Source of the DNA: Sphagnum magellanicum
Taxonomy: Eukaryota > Streptophyta > Sphagnopsida > Sphagnales > Sphagnaceae
Direction of reading: 5' to 3'
DNA length: 64,000 bases
NCBI GenBank assembly: GCA_021904315.1
Contig: CM038923.1
Span: 3,224,001 to 3,288,000 of the forward strand
The notes under the pieces are model-generated. The model saw only the letters and a list, made by a program, of their open reading frames with translations, was not told the origin of the DNA and did no database searches. Both the position numbers and the translations under genes were made by a program. Position 1 is the stretch's first letter; each line of letters begins with the position of its first letter. Of this stretch, positions 26,600 through 40,700 are shown piece by piece.

Positions 26600-26930
26600 A
26601 CATCCTCACTTCGAACACCACTTCCTCTTATAGAACATTTTATAGTACCCCATTGTTTTGCGTAATTTGGAGAAGAAAGGCAAAGTTTCTTTCAGCCCAT
26701 TCCAAAGTCTAGTCATTTTGGCAATGGCTACTAAATTATTCAAATGCTTCTTGTTCGTATGAAAAATGCCTCTTCTAACACTATTTGGTTCCCCCATCCT
26801 ACAACAAAAGAAAATTGGGCAATGATTGAACACCCCACAATCCCCTTTGATTTCATAACTCATGATGGACCCATCTCGCCATGCTCCCATGCCTTTAGGT
26901 GCATAGAATCTATTTAACCTTGCCAAAACC
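26600..26930 (-). pseudogene. LINE endonuclease C-terminal remnant
   Basis: Minus-strand ARLNRFYAPKG, then DCGVFNHCPIFF, corresponds to the C-terminal ARLDRFY...SDHCPI part of the APE-type endonuclease of plant LINEs. The Asp of the SDH motif is read here as Asn (FNHCP). The N-terminal catalytic part was not found in the 300 bp upstream. Confidence 0.65.
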
Positions 26931-27539
26931 CTAACCTCGTCACAATCAATGGATGGTTTATGATTTGCAACTTTCTTGGTTTTGAAAGTTTTGCTCGAGG
27001 ACTAAATCATCTCCCTTTCATCCAACAACAACTTTCCTTCAACTTGTTAACCTTCTTTAGTGGTAGCAATTCGATCCTCTCCACTTCCCCTAGAATCCAT
27101 CTTGGCTACCTTCCTAGCTACATACTCCTTCTCAATTCCACTAACCATAATAACATGATCTTGAGCACTTTCCTTTTGTGTTTTCCTTCTAGACCTAGTG
27201 CCATCACTTTGGTGTAGTGCATCTAAAGCAATCGGCATGTTGTTGTTCATTGGGACCCAAATAGGCATGGGCCTATCTTTCCTTGGCTTATTTTTTTTAC
27301 AACTAATGAACATGACAAAATAGTTAGAGTCCTTCCCATTTTGTTTTCCTTCTTCATGAATAGGTGAAAATTATTTTTTTGATGAGCCAATCTTGGGATC
27401 TTCGAGCATAAGATGGTCAACCCCATCTTTGTGAGTGTCTCCACCTGCCACTCTTGTTCCTTCCCCTTGAATGGCAACATTTTTATTTCTTCATTTGCAA
27501 GTTTCCCCCATTTTCATGGACTTCACCTTCAAACTAACC

Positions 27540-28280
27540 AAGTTTAGATAATCCTTCACTTGATGAAATGATTTTAAACAAAATTTGCATCAAATGGGTA
27601 AGAAATCAAAATCAATCAGCATTGTCATTGCTTCACCCATGGCTTCATTTTCCACCACCAATGATGTCTCCCATCCATCCCTAGCCTCTAATGTAACACA
27701 AAATTGTTGTTTAGTTGTTTGGATGGTTACTTTATCAAACTTTAACATAGTACGCAACCTAGCCGTGATTTCCCCACCTATGCTCCAAAATTCCGCCAAG
27801 AGCTTCCTTAAGGTGATCTAAGTTGGGATTCTCATACCTTTTGGGTTATCGCCATTGAAACTTGGAACCCACTCTTGAAAAATAGCAAATTCCCAACTTG
27901 TCTTGAAAGGTGTTAGCATTACAACTTTTTCACCGTGACAGGTCCATCTAATTTTAGCATGAAAACCCTTTGCCAAGAGAACATTCAAACAACACCTTAC
28001 CCCCAACTTTTTGATTAAGGAAAGCAAGCTAAGCATTGAATGCATTAGGGGAAGGTTTATCTCCAATAAAGCTTACAATGACTATGTGGTCATGCAAATA
28101 TGCCATTTTTGCTTTGACAACATCTTGGTTAATTCATACCACATGCTTGCTTCCTTCAAAAGGAAACCAATGTAACTACGAGAGTAACCTTGTGGCAAAA
28201 TCTCTCTAGGTGACACCCTTATAATGTTGAGCGTCAATTTTCTAGTTCGTTGAACCAAAATGTCACATTTGTTCTTCAAC
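27540..28280 (-). pseudogene. LINE ORF1 (DUF4283-type RNA-binding region and zinc knuckle), broken
   Basis: Three minus-strand fragments (28,279-28,082; 28,066-27,818; 27,799-27,560) give EWVPSFNGDNPKGMRIPTWV, LLAEFWSIGGEITARL and then CKFCLKSFHQVKDY. The first two match the WxPxFDPxNP..VPxWVRLxNLPxEFW pattern of ORF1 proteins. The last has CxxC...H spacing of a CCHC knuckle, with the final Cys replaced by Tyr. Confidence 0.65.
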
Positions 28281-29190
28281 TAAATCCCCCATCACAATAA
28301 ACATCGACACATCATTGAAGCCATCCTTGGATTGATGCACATAATCAACAGAAGATATACCTCCCACCAAAACTTGGGCCATTTGCTATCCAACCTCATT
28401 AGTAAGCCATTCTTTGACTCCAAAATGCAACCTCATTGTTTCATGCTACTAAACAATTGCATCCTTGCAAAAACCACCCCTTCCTCCATGCACCATTGGT
28501 GTTGCAACCTTAAACCAAGCACAAAGTAAATTTGCAGCAGACACAACCAAAGTAGAACTCAAGGACACTAAAGCAATGCCTATCAAGCAAGATTGTGCTA
28601 AATTAAAACTTAGAAATAATGGTTAGCTCCTATGCCATGCTCTAGAAATTGGAAACATGTCCATGATTCCCTTTTCCATTGTTTCCTAAGCTCCAGTGCC
28701 CCCTCAATTTGTCAAAGAATTTGAGTTTGAAGGATTCAAGATTCCAAAAGGATGTAAGGTAATATTTGTGTGGGCTTTAGAAATTGGATCTAGTCCCTAG
28801 TCATAAACCCATTGGCCATTTTTCCAACACTAGGAGGAGTATGATTTATAAAACGAAATTTCCCTTGGGGGCGGGGTGGGAGTTTTGTTTCTTTGTCAAG
28901 TGTTTTGGTTGTTTATAAAGCATTATGTGAATTCATGTTAGTTTCATTAGGCATTTTGTGGATTCATTGAACAATTCATGCCCAATCATTCATTGGGCTT
29001 TATGTGGGGTAATTCCCTAAGAGTGGAGAGTTCCTAAAATAACCGCCCCTGAGGTGGAATAACCAACATTGGTTAATGATTCATGGGCAATTATTTCACA
29101 AACTCCTTGCTTTGGGGTAGTTACTTGACAAAAAAATGTTTTAAGGTTTCAAAGTTTATGAATATGAGACCTCCTTCATAATGTAAGGCC
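28281..29190. other. Intergenic DNA flanking the LINE
   Basis: About 28,281-28,560 may be the 5' end of the LINE: a minus-strand reading with several stops continues, but no domain is recognisable. A G-rich stretch lies at 28,867-28,882. Nothing else seen. Confidence 0.4.
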
Positions 29191-29191
29191 A

Positions 29192-29433
29192 ATTTTACAT
29201 TAGGAGTCTAGCCAAACAAGCTTGGGGCCAACTTTGAGCATTTTGGCTTCATCTTTGGCCCCAAGTTACTAGTAAATGCTACAAACATTGATGCCAAGAT
29301 ATTAATAAATGCTAGACCAATGGCCCCAAGGGTTGCTAATTGGCTCCCCAAATTTGATGGTTTAACATTTATTAGTAACTTGGGATTGATTGAATTTATT
29401 TTTTCTATTTCAACCTTGACTCTTAATGTAAAA
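29192..29433. mobile_element. Small inverted-repeat (MITE-like) element
   Basis: TTTTACATTAGGAGTC at 29,192-29,207 faces GACTCTTAATGTAAAA at 29,418-29,433 (15 of 16 pairs). Inside is a second palindrome, TTGGGGCCA...TGGCCCCAA. The left half is shared with 51,925-52,071, just before the MAPKKK pseudogene, showing this is a dispersed family. No target duplication was resolved. Confidence 0.6.
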
Positions 29434-32400
29434 CACTTGGGGCTGATTTCAACTTTTACACCAATAGGATATGCTTGATTGGAGTTGAACATTCACCTTG
29501 AGTCCTTGTGTGAAGTGAGCCTAATTAAAAACCCAAAATGAAGATGAAACCCTACTAATCATAAATAAACCAAAACATCCAAAAAAGGAGGAATACAAGG
29601 AAACCCAAAAACAAGGGAAAAATAACTTATCTCATGTGTTCTCCATACATAATCTCTTCTAATTCTATGGGTACGTTTTAAAGGTCCATTCAACAACTAC
29701 TAACTATTACACTATCCCATTTCATGCACTCAATTTCAATTCTTACCACTTATCCCATGATGGTTTGTAATTCAAGTCCCAATACCACTTCTTTCTTTTT
29801 TAAGGCTAATGATCACCCTCCTATTCCTCTATGTGGCCAATATTTTGGTCAATATGACGGCCTCACATGTTACCATAAATTTTCCTTAATCCCACAGAAT
29901 TTGATCCATCCAAGTTTGAACAAGGATCGCCACCTTTCACCTTTGTACTATTTGGAGGTGGACCACATGTTATGTGTATTGGCAACAAGTTTGCAAAAAC
30001 TAAAATCATGGTTTTCTTGCACCACCTAGTCCTCAATTACGAATGGTTAGTTGTTCACCCAAATGAGAAAATTTCCTATTATCCAATGCCTATTTTCGAA
30101 AAGGGACTACCACTCAAAGTTCATAAAAAAGCTTAGTAGTTAGGTACAAGTGTAGATGGAAATGCCAACAAGGTTAGGTGGATGTTTACCCAATCAACAC
30201 ATGGGAACTCAAGGGCAAACACAACCACATGAACAGATTCTTGTCACTATGTGCTACATGTACATTACTAATAAAATGATATTTATGAAGCTTTTTCTCT
30301 TACACATCAACTTGAAAACTTGGAAGCTTTTTGGCTTGTCTTGATAAAGAGGTTTTATGTCATATACCAACTCTAATACCTTGTAACCTTGGAAAGAAAT
30401 ATTAAGTGGGAATACTCAGTTTCATATATGAAATGTTTGTTTTGAGGTGCTTACATAGCTACACATAATTGATGGGAAGAGTTATTGATGTAACCTTAAG
30501 CACTTGGATGGTCAATGGATGATATGTGAAATTTACACCTCAAGGCTAGCTATGTATTGATATATCAAAGTGACTATCGATATGTAATTAGAGTTTTAAA
30601 ATATTACTATGAACCTAAAGCATGCCTAGCGGAAGCCCCATTTTGAGATCCTTGCCTTCTCCAATTGAATCAATTTTATTTTTTTTGTCATTTTTTTGTA
30701 ATTATTTCATGGTTCATCATTCATACCTCCTTTGCTTCTTTTTCCTTTCTCTTTGACCTAAAATGTTAATCGTTTCCCATATTTTCAAATTTGATTATTT
30801 TAAAACGCTTAATACCATCTTTTGTCATGTCAATTTTAACCTTATGTGTGATGCCACAATTATAACACTAGATGAATTGTTGTGTATCCCAAAATGATAT
30901 CATCAATTTCACCCTTTTGAACTCTTTATTAAATCCTATTTGTGTATATGACTATGTATTTGAACCTTTTTGTTTTTGGTTATTACATGAAAAAAGTTCA
31001 TAACTAGGAGTTTAACATTTAAACATTTTGTGAGTAAATTTTTTTTCTTACATGAGATTTCATATGAGCCCTAAATTAGTTACATAACAAATTTTTTGTA
31101 CAAGATAGTGACAATCCAACAATCAACCCCAAGCGTCTATGAAGATTAACAATTTTTTAATCAATTCAACCATAGAAATGCATGAATTTACAATCATTGA
31201 ATTATCACCTTGAAATAAAGTCAAAAAAATATAATAAAAAGTTGAATCTTCTTTTATTGTTTTGCACATATGTTATTGTTCCTTTCTTTTAGTCAACATC
31301 ATTGAGCATGGCTCCTTTACAACTTCCCCAAAACTTCAAGTTTCATTGCTTTCTTTTTCAAAAATGAATTGATAACCAATGAAACATCCTCTAGCAACCA
31401 ACATGTCACCTTTTCTTGAGCCTCTTTCTAATGTAGATCTTGGATCTCTATTGAAAAAAAAAAGAGGAAATGGGAGGAGTATGAACATAATAGGGTGTTT
31501 CAAGATGTGTGGAATCCAAAACTTCCATGGGTAAAGTTGGTGGTGGATGTACATTGGAATGTGCATCAATTCAAACACAAGATATGTACCAAAAGAAAGG
31601 GGAAAGAAAAGTTGTTAACACCTAAATTGTATAGCCTTTGGATACATGATGGTAGGAAAAAAATCTGATGAGTTTGCAAAGTTAGTGAATACTATATGAA
31701 CAAAAAAATTATCCATGCCAAGAATGAACATTCATATGCAACAACTACGAAGGATATAGTTATTAATCATGTCTACCTTATTGTTATTGGAAAAAGGAAT
31801 AATATATTGGTCAATTTTTTTGTTTATTTCTTCATGTTTTGTGACAATAAACCTATGATTGATTATGAGACTATGAATAAGCTAATGCATTTCCTTGATT
31901 TCAAAAAATTTCCAAAAATAAATTCATCAAACACAATTGGTTAGGAGATGACATCTTACATAGGGTACACAATAAAATGAACCAAACCCAACTCCTTTGT
32001 TCCTTTCAAAAAGGTAAGGACTTGAAATTGGAAATTGAGATGGCATGCAACCATTACATAGAATTTATGGTTTAATCACATATTTGACTTGTACAATATA
32101 TTTTTATAGTAAAATTTAGTTTCTTTGAATTTTATAACTTATATTTATATTTATCCAAGAGTTATTGGAAAGAAAATTGTAGATTCTGAATTTTAAAATT
32201 TATATATATTAATTCCAATGATGATCCAAAACCATGTGAAGTTTAATAGTTATTCAATCTACATGAATATGAATTTTTTTCAAACAAACCTAGATTAATT
32301 TTGATAATTCTTATGTGACTTACTCATGACCTCAACATTGGTTACAAGTGTTTAATTAGTCCTTTTTCACCATCAAATGTTGATATAATTGATTCATATT

Positions 32401-35400
32401 TATATATATCATTTTTGAATGTATATTACATCACATTATGTAGATTACACTAAAAACATTCAATCCTAAGTGAAGTTAAAATTGATAATAGTGTTATACA
32501 ATAGTGGTTACACTTATAATGGCTCATTATATTGTAGACCTACCCCACATGCATGAGTTGGTTGTCAACAAAACCCTAACTTTGGTTAAAAATGTTAGGT
32601 TCATCTCCATCTTGTGTACTGAAGTCATGACTTATGATCAACAATCATAGGTTTTCATTCATGCATGGGTTCATTTGTGTTAAAAGCAACCATAGGCACC
32701 TCCTTGATCACCATGTGACATTGCTATGATAATGTAAAAACAGAATGCTTAGACACTACTTAATAATTGTTTACACTATCTCATTGTGTTTTTAATGCAT
32801 GACAAGAAAATGTTACAAACTTTAAAAAATGTTTGAAGATATTTTACATTTATTGGACTACTTTGAAACTTATCTAAATGTTAGATTAATGTATTAGAAA
32901 AGTGCTCACACAAATATAACACAGAATTCCAACATTATTTTAATTTATGAATCTTGTAAAAAAATATTCATTACGGTGTAAGGTGGCTCCTTAAAGAGAT
33001 AATACTTTGCCTATGCGGTGGAAGATTGGAACCAAGCTCCTTTGTTGTCATCCTTGCAATAGGTCATTGATAGGGCCACTTTTAATAATTTAGTATGATT
33101 TTTGGGGAATGCCATGGTGTGTTTTGGTGATTTGACATAGGAAACAATTACGTTTATATTAATCACATTTGGAGCTAATGGGGTGAATGTGTTTTAAGGT
33201 ATCAAAACAAATGTGACAATGCAATTGAAAGATCAAAATACAACATTCATGATTAATGTACATTGTATGAACCACCACATAAATCTAGTGTTCTAAACTT
33301 TTTTTTAAGTTGAGCATTATAGGAAAGATTAAAAATGTGTTGTAGAGCTTGTATGTATACTTCTCTCACACTCCAAAAAGAACTTACAAGTTATTGAATT
33401 AATTAACATTGTGGAAACAAGGGGTAACCAAATTTTGATGAACATCAAAATTCTTTGGACTACAATGTTGTTCATGGCTAAAAGAATGTTGTTTAAGTAA
33501 CACACTCTGATTTTGAAAATACATCGAGATGCCAACACTATTATGCACTTGCTACCCATAATTTGGAACTTTTTTGTAGCTTGGGGCTAATTTTCAAAGC
33601 TTTCGGATATCATACCCATGATTAAAGTTTTGAATGTGTTAATCAAATCCTTTTAACTTGAATCGTGTTTTGTGTGTAATTTTGTTGCTATAAAATCGTG
33701 GCAAATTGATTTCTATTGTTGGTACAATGGCCTTTAAATTACTTACATAAAAACATGTTGAATGGACCTACCAAAACTTGTTGGATGGGACACATAATGT
33801 GGTGGTGCAAGAATGGGCACCTGACTTAAATATAAGTTTGTAAAACTTTGATTTTTGAAATTGTTGGCACTTCCATTAATATGCATTATTATTGTCCTTA
33901 TACCTCACTTTATGTGTTTGTGACTTGCAATATCTTCCAACAAACCATCATTCATGGTCAAAAGCAATGTTTTAAAATAACAAGCAAGGTCAATCATGAA
34001 CTTGAAAAACAATTTCCTCCCCAAGATGTGACACATGCCCTATGTATGATTTACCCACAATACTAGCCAAAATTTTCATGTGAGCCAACCTTCAATGTTC
34101 ATATGGCTATTTTGAAAGGGTTTTATTATCAACACAAAACACTTAGATCCTAACAATATTTGATGTGAATATTTTGGACTTATAGTACTTTTCTTTCAAG
34201 ATCATAATGATGTCCAATGTTCAATGGGTGATGGACAAACCATATATTTCAATCCAATGTCTAGATTTTGGAAAAATATTTTCTCTAATGCATTATAATT
34301 ATGTGTTTAACAAGTTATGAATTCAAGAATGTGGCAGAACCTTGAAACTTAATTTCCATCCCAAGCCCCAAACCTTGATTTTCATATTGTAAACTTTGGG
34401 CATTCTTAGTTCATTTTCTAACATAAATATGTTTTGCTGCAAGGTAAGGGTGGATGTAAGTGAAAGTGAATCATTTTTTGTCTTGCATTGCAATTTTCTT
34501 AAGGTACAATTTATTGAAATGCAATAAACATTTAATAATATCATCAATATATGCCACATTTTCAAGTAGTTTTAAATTGTGAACTTAAAATTGAACACAT
34601 ATGTTATAATATTATGGCACAAATATACACCAAACATACAAAAATGGACTTTTGAAGTAACTACATATCAACAATTATGGTATTTTGCACTTTCATATAA
34701 AAACATTTTTGTTTATTGATTTCATTCCAACAAACACATTATAGGGACTCAATATATGATACTGTGAAGAAAAAAAACTTATACCCAAAGACCAAATGTT
34801 TAAAAAAAAATAACAAAAAAAATCTTTATTCACCAAAAATTATCCACCTTAATTACCTTGTTGCATCAAGGTCAATAATATTTAATCTTCCCTTTGACAC
34901 TATCCATTTGTTGATGTATGGGTTCTCTTAGGAATTTTACCAATGTGTTACAAGTTAACTTAGTTTTAAATTTGGGCTAAATATGATTAGTTCCTAAGAA
35001 TTTCTTGTGATGATTATGTGAATGAGGTCTAAGAGTTAGTTGAACTTTGCCACAAATAACCTTTAGTTTCCACCATGTTGACCAATTTGAACTCTGGTTA
35101 AATTTCTACTACCCTCCCATGATCTAGTTGATTTTCTTTGTATCACTAAAACTAATGTGTGGTTTGTAAGTCAAAGTCATGTGCTGCCATAGGGTGTAGT
35201 GTCCTTGGGACAAGGTTCAACTCCCTTGCATGTCAATTTGTCAATTTTATTTTTATTCATTGTTCATGTGGTTCTAGTTTTTGTCTTGCGTTTTATGGAT
35301 TAGTACAAATTGCTTGTGTTTAATACTTGTTATTTATATGCAATACTAGTTTTAAGTTGTAACTCAAACAATTTAAGCTAGTGGCCAAATTTTTTTTCAC

Positions 35401-35574
35401 CAATTTTTTTCATTTCAATTTTCAAATACTTGCCAAAAGGCTCCATAAATTGTTCTATTATAGCCTAAATTCAAACACAATGCAATCTACAATTACCATA
35501 CAATACCCCACCAAAGGGAAAAGATAATTTTTTTTTAAATAAAAAAATCAATCAAAAGATAACTATGCATGTAA
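29434..35574. other. AT-rich intergenic DNA, no gene recognised
   Basis: Short ORFs only. The largest (29,724-30,029, plus) has no family resemblance and a composition expected of AT-rich DNA. No terminal repeats, transposase or RT motifs recognised. Confidence 0.5.
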
Positions 35575-37763
35575 TTAGTATTACAAAAACATGGCTTTTA
35601 CAATATAGTCAATATCTAGAACACATTAGTAGTTTGAAGTAACTAAATGTGTCCATCATGACTAAGACCAAAAGTAGCAATGTCCATCATGACTAAAAAA
35701 TCTAGCATTATAATCAAAACAAACAATATGTCACACACATGCTAAGTGCGGATGCCCATGTGGATTTGTTTATGTTGACTAATACAATTAACATGACTAG
35801 AATTAGTCATAAAATATGACACACATGATTATAATGTTATTTTTAATGACATGGTATTAATAAATACCATGTTCTCATTTTTAAAAACTTCAACATGAAA
35901 AAAAAATGAAAGATATAATTATCATGGTTTCAATTAATATTCGTAATTATTCAAATAAATAAATAATTTACAAGGGGGAAATTTTGAAAAAAACAATAAT
36001 GAGAAATTGGAGTATTAATTTAATTTTAAAAGTTTTTTTTTTCAAATTTATAGAAAATAAATCATAATAATTAACTAACTGTACATGCTAATCTTGAATT
36101 ATTCAAATTTCATGTTCAATTTGCATTTGTAATGAATCAATTGAATGCATATATATGTCCAAATTAAATTACTTCCAAATTAAACCATCTATTTATTTAT
36201 TTATGATCAAATGACATAAGTAAAATGGAATAATAAAATAAAGTAACTTCTTTTAATTTCATAAAAATAGAATAAGACTAATGTACATCTCATTTAAATT
36301 TGAATTTAAAAAAATTAAAAAATTATAATAAATCCATTGTTACTACAAAACATTGTAACATTTAATTCAATTTTTAAACTTTTATTACAAAAATTGATAT
36401 AAGGTTGAAGACATACAAATTTTAATACCATTAATTCAAAAGTGAATTTTTTTGGTTGTGATATTTTAAAGATATTTTGTTGAAACATTAATGTTTGATA
36501 AATATGTGGCATAAATCAAAATATGTAAATTAATGGAATGTTTAAAACTTTGGATTTAAAATAATATAAAATTGAAGTCAATGATGAAAATAAGGAAACC
36601 AAATGTACTCAAATCATTATATGCGAAATTTCTAACACACACAAAAAAAACATTGTTTGAATTTTTGAAAAGAATATTGAAAACATTTTGAAATTGAAAG
36701 GAATCATAAAGTTCAATATGATTATGATAATAAATTATTTTTACCAAAATAGTTATAGATTATAATTCACTCAAAGATTTAATGCATCATATATGAATTT
36801 TTAAATTAAGCGATTTAATTATTTGTTCACATTTTGAAACTAAAGAAATTAAAATTTTAATGTAATTGTTAAAGTAAGTATTTTATTGAAATAATTATAT
36901 TTCAGACATTACACATGAATTTTTAAATAAATATTTAAAAGTATCTTAGTTGTTGTACATTTTGAAATGGAAAAAAATCACAAAGTTTCATGAAAGTTAA
37001 TAAATTAGATGTGTTTAAATAAATTTGAATATATAACTCAATTCAAAGTTTCAAATGATGCATTTGAATTTGTTAATTAATGACTATTTAGAATAATTAT
37101 GATTTACATATATTTTTGGATTAAAAAATTAAAAAATTCTATGTAATAATAAATCTACCAAATCAATTAAATGAAATAGTGATATTATTTTTTTTTTTTA
37201 AATTTTGTTCAAAATATGTGTTTATATATTTTGTGATGTCATTTTTTGTCATCATATGAGGTGATGGCTTAGTCATTAAAACCTTGGAATGTGGTTGAGA
37301 AGGTTGTGGGATCAAATTTTGGAACACTCATCATTAAAAAAAATCTTAAGTTGGGGAATTCAAAGGCTTATGAAGTTGGCCAACGCAATTTGCCAATAAG
37401 TCAGATTGAAAAAATAAAAAAATAAAAAAATAATAAACTTTTTTTTTCCAACGTTGAATCATCACATATCAAGGGTGATAACATTTTGGATTCACCTATA
37501 ATCCAAAAATATTAAAGTTCGATAATGTCATTATATATGAAGATATAAATAATATAGTTTAAAATTTTTTAATCAAATAAAAAATGCCACATCAACTAAT
37601 AGCCTTAGTCATGTTAATCATATATTTTTAGTCACATTTGTGTCAAAAACAATTAGTCTACTATGATTACAACCAATTTTGTCCATTTTCTGATGTGACT
37701 AAAAATATGACTAAATTTAACTTGAAAAAAACTAGCTTAAAAACACATATTTGTAATAGTGGA
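35575..37763. mobile_element. CACTA-like non-autonomous element (tentative)
   Basis: The right end, read on the minus strand, begins CACTATTACAAA; the left end near 35,577 reads AGTATTACAAA followed by similar sequence. Both ends carry clusters of a GACTAA / TTAGTC motif, which suits transposase-binding subterminal repeats of CACTA elements. The interior is extremely AT-rich and has no recognisable transposase. The short terminal match makes this tentative. Confidence 0.35.
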
Positions 37764-40700
37764 TGTTGCCATTTGAGTTATTAATTGAAACTCATAGTGG
37801 CCACTAAGGCAACTTTGAAAAATCCCTTAAAAAACACTAGTGGGAAACATTTCCAAAATGTGGGGCAACACTCATTTGTCACCTCACTCCTTTTATTTTG
37901 AAAATGCACCTTGGGGCTTTACCCTGCACTAAAAGAACACAAAGTTAAAATGACTATTATTTCATTTTATAGGATTTTTTTTGATTTGTTTTTGGGGACA
38001 CATATGGAAAGTATGAATAATGCAACAAGATGTGTCATGGTTTGGGAGGCTTCAATGGGACAAATAGATATATCATAATTTTTTTGTGTCTTCCTTAATA
38101 TAGACAGATATGATAAAAGAAAAGCATACAATTTGTCTATTTTGGGGCAAATGTCAAAAGATTGCATTTTTTCCCCTTGTGATATATATGGAACAATAAA
38201 AAAACCCCCATCAAGGAAGACACAATTTATAGCTTTGTGGTATAATTTGAATCACATATATCACACCAATTATAGTTTGTTCAATTATGGCCAAATGCCA
38301 AAGACATGGCCTATTTTGGACCTCACCTTGTTTTTATCCAAATTTTTAAATTCAATAATGCTAGTTGCAAAAATGTGGTTGTGGAAGACATTTGGGTATA
38401 GGACCGAAACTATGTATTGTTATTACATAGTTATGGAAATATATGTTTTTGTTACACAAATATCTATTCACATATTTATTTTTAATGTACAACTATTATG
38501 GCAAAACCATCCTCTTACCATGGATTTTACACACTTGCAAACTATGCCAAAACCTTTCAAAACAAAACTTTCATTTCCTTTTACAAATATATTCTATGAA
38601 ACTTCCCATTTATAACAAGTTATTTTTATCAAATGAAAGTGTTTCCAAAGGACCCAAACATGCATTTATATACTAAATGAAAAGAAACAAAATAAGAAAA
38701 TTTCTAAAATCTTACACATTGCATGGCTTACCATGTGATTCAACATGCACATTAATTTGTAGCATGACTTTTTTAGTGAGTCATCATACTTGAATCATGT
38801 GCATTAATTGAAATCACGACTAATTAATAACGACTCATCAAACCATTGTTAAATTATAAAACCTCATCATTTAATAAGTTACCAAAATCAATCCCTAAGT
38901 AATTATATAAGTAACAAACAATTGACATCAAATTGTATGGCCACCTACCTACCCAACCTTGAAACTAACTCCCACACCCTTTCGGTATATCGTCAAGTAG
39001 GACAACAAAAACCATGGCTTGTAGAAAAAAAGGTTTTTGTACCCATTGTTTGATGGTAATGCAAATAAACTTGAATGTTGCCAATGAACCACCTATCACA
39101 TTTCAACCCCCCTAAACCTTTGAACCACCCATGAACAAACATGGTTTTTAATACTACCTTGCCCGACACTATCTTGAGAGGGGTTGGGAATTAGTGCAAA
39201 AGCATGCCTAGGTTTAACCTATTGAAAGAAAACATTTGGGGGTGGAATTACAATAATGCATACCATAGCAAATGTAATGCTTGTTTGGTTTTTTCATGTT
39301 TTAAAGTCATAAATGAATTTGATGTTAAAATTGTAAGATTTGTCTATAAAGTTGTATTTTAAATATATCATGGGTACATGTGAATTCATTTCAAATTAAT
39401 CCAATGAGTCAAAAATTAATAAAATCACTCATTAAATTAATTGAAAAAATGTTTAGCCTACATGAACCTTCACTTATAATAACACACCTCAAAATAAAGG
39501 TTGTATATGTTCACTGCTATGCCATCGACACCCTCTACATGTAAAATGAAGGCGAAACTTTAATAACATAAAAATATGTTACTCTTAAATTGAGTAAGGT
39601 TCCAATCCCCTTCCTAACATCACAAATTTATAGGCTTCATGGGTTTGTTCCAAATCCGTGCGAAATTTAATATTTCATGGGTTTGTATGGTTTAAACACG
39701 AATGTCATGCATTATTTAAACATGAAAGTTGTGTGCACGACTTTCATGTGTAAACAATACGAATAAACATACAACATCCATGTTTAAACAATACGAACTT
39801 GCATATGACATTCATGTCTAAACAATGCATATAACATCATTGTTCGAATGATACAAATAGATGAATGACATCTGTGTCTATTCCATTCAAACCTATGAAA
39901 AACAAATTTCACATAACTATTATTGCCAAATCATGACCCATGAAGTTTGTGATGAAGGTAAGTTTCATTTTTCATACCTAGATTTTGTGAAAATTTTTGC
40001 CTTTGCTTTTGATGAAAGATTCTAATTCAAATGTACTCATGTAACCTATGTCATTGATCTGAATGTGAATTGGTTATCCATTTTTTCTTTCCAAAGCCAT
40101 CTTTTTAGTAATTTATTTGAATTTCGAACTAAGAAAACTACTCAAAATTCATTTTTTTTGGAAATGCTACTGGATTTCTACAAATCCAAACACCTTCATT
40201 AAATCCTATGCATTGAAATTTTTCTAACAATACCAAGAGTGTGCCCAAATTCCATTATATATATATTATTTAAATGAATTTTCAATGAAAAAATTGTTTT
40301 CAATAACTTCTTCACTAAAAGTTGGAACATTATGAAACCAACTTGATACACCTTTATTCATTGAAAACTTTCCAACAACACCAAAAACATGACAAGATGC
40401 ACCATCACTTGGGAGATTTTGATGTGACAAACAAATCAAATGAACTACCTCTTTTCATAGATAAATATTGGAGGTTTTCAAAAACCATAAGTGAAGAAAA
40501 AACTTAATGAAAATCACCATTCTAATATTTGATTTTGAGTTTGTAATTACAAATAATAATAAATGATTAAAGATTTGTACTTTATATTTGATTTTTAGCC
40601 AAATTTGGCTAAATCTTCTTAGGGATGATAATTTTTTTAAAAATTACAAACAAAAATTTCTAAAAAGGAACAATGATATATATTGGCACCTTCATTTTTT

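Larger units (their letters stand above)
25437..28280 (-). mobile_element. Degenerate LINE (non-LTR retrotransposon), both ends incomplete
   Basis: Reading on the minus strand from 28.3 to 25.4 kb, the order is that of plant L1-type LINEs: ORF1 RNA-binding region with zinc knuckle, endonuclease remnant, then reverse transcriptase. Every domain is broken by stops or frame changes. The RT ends abruptly near 25,437, just after the RQGCPL motif, with no 3' part or poly-A tail. The endonuclease seems to lack its N-terminal half. Loss of the 3' end is not the usual product of incomplete reverse transcription, so a later deletion or insertion is likely. Confidence 0.85.

Noticed and set aside
38133-38615. 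160-codon plus-strand ORF
   Set aside because: No domain, low-complexity composition, no promoter-like or splice context; length is reachable by chance in such AT-rich DNA.
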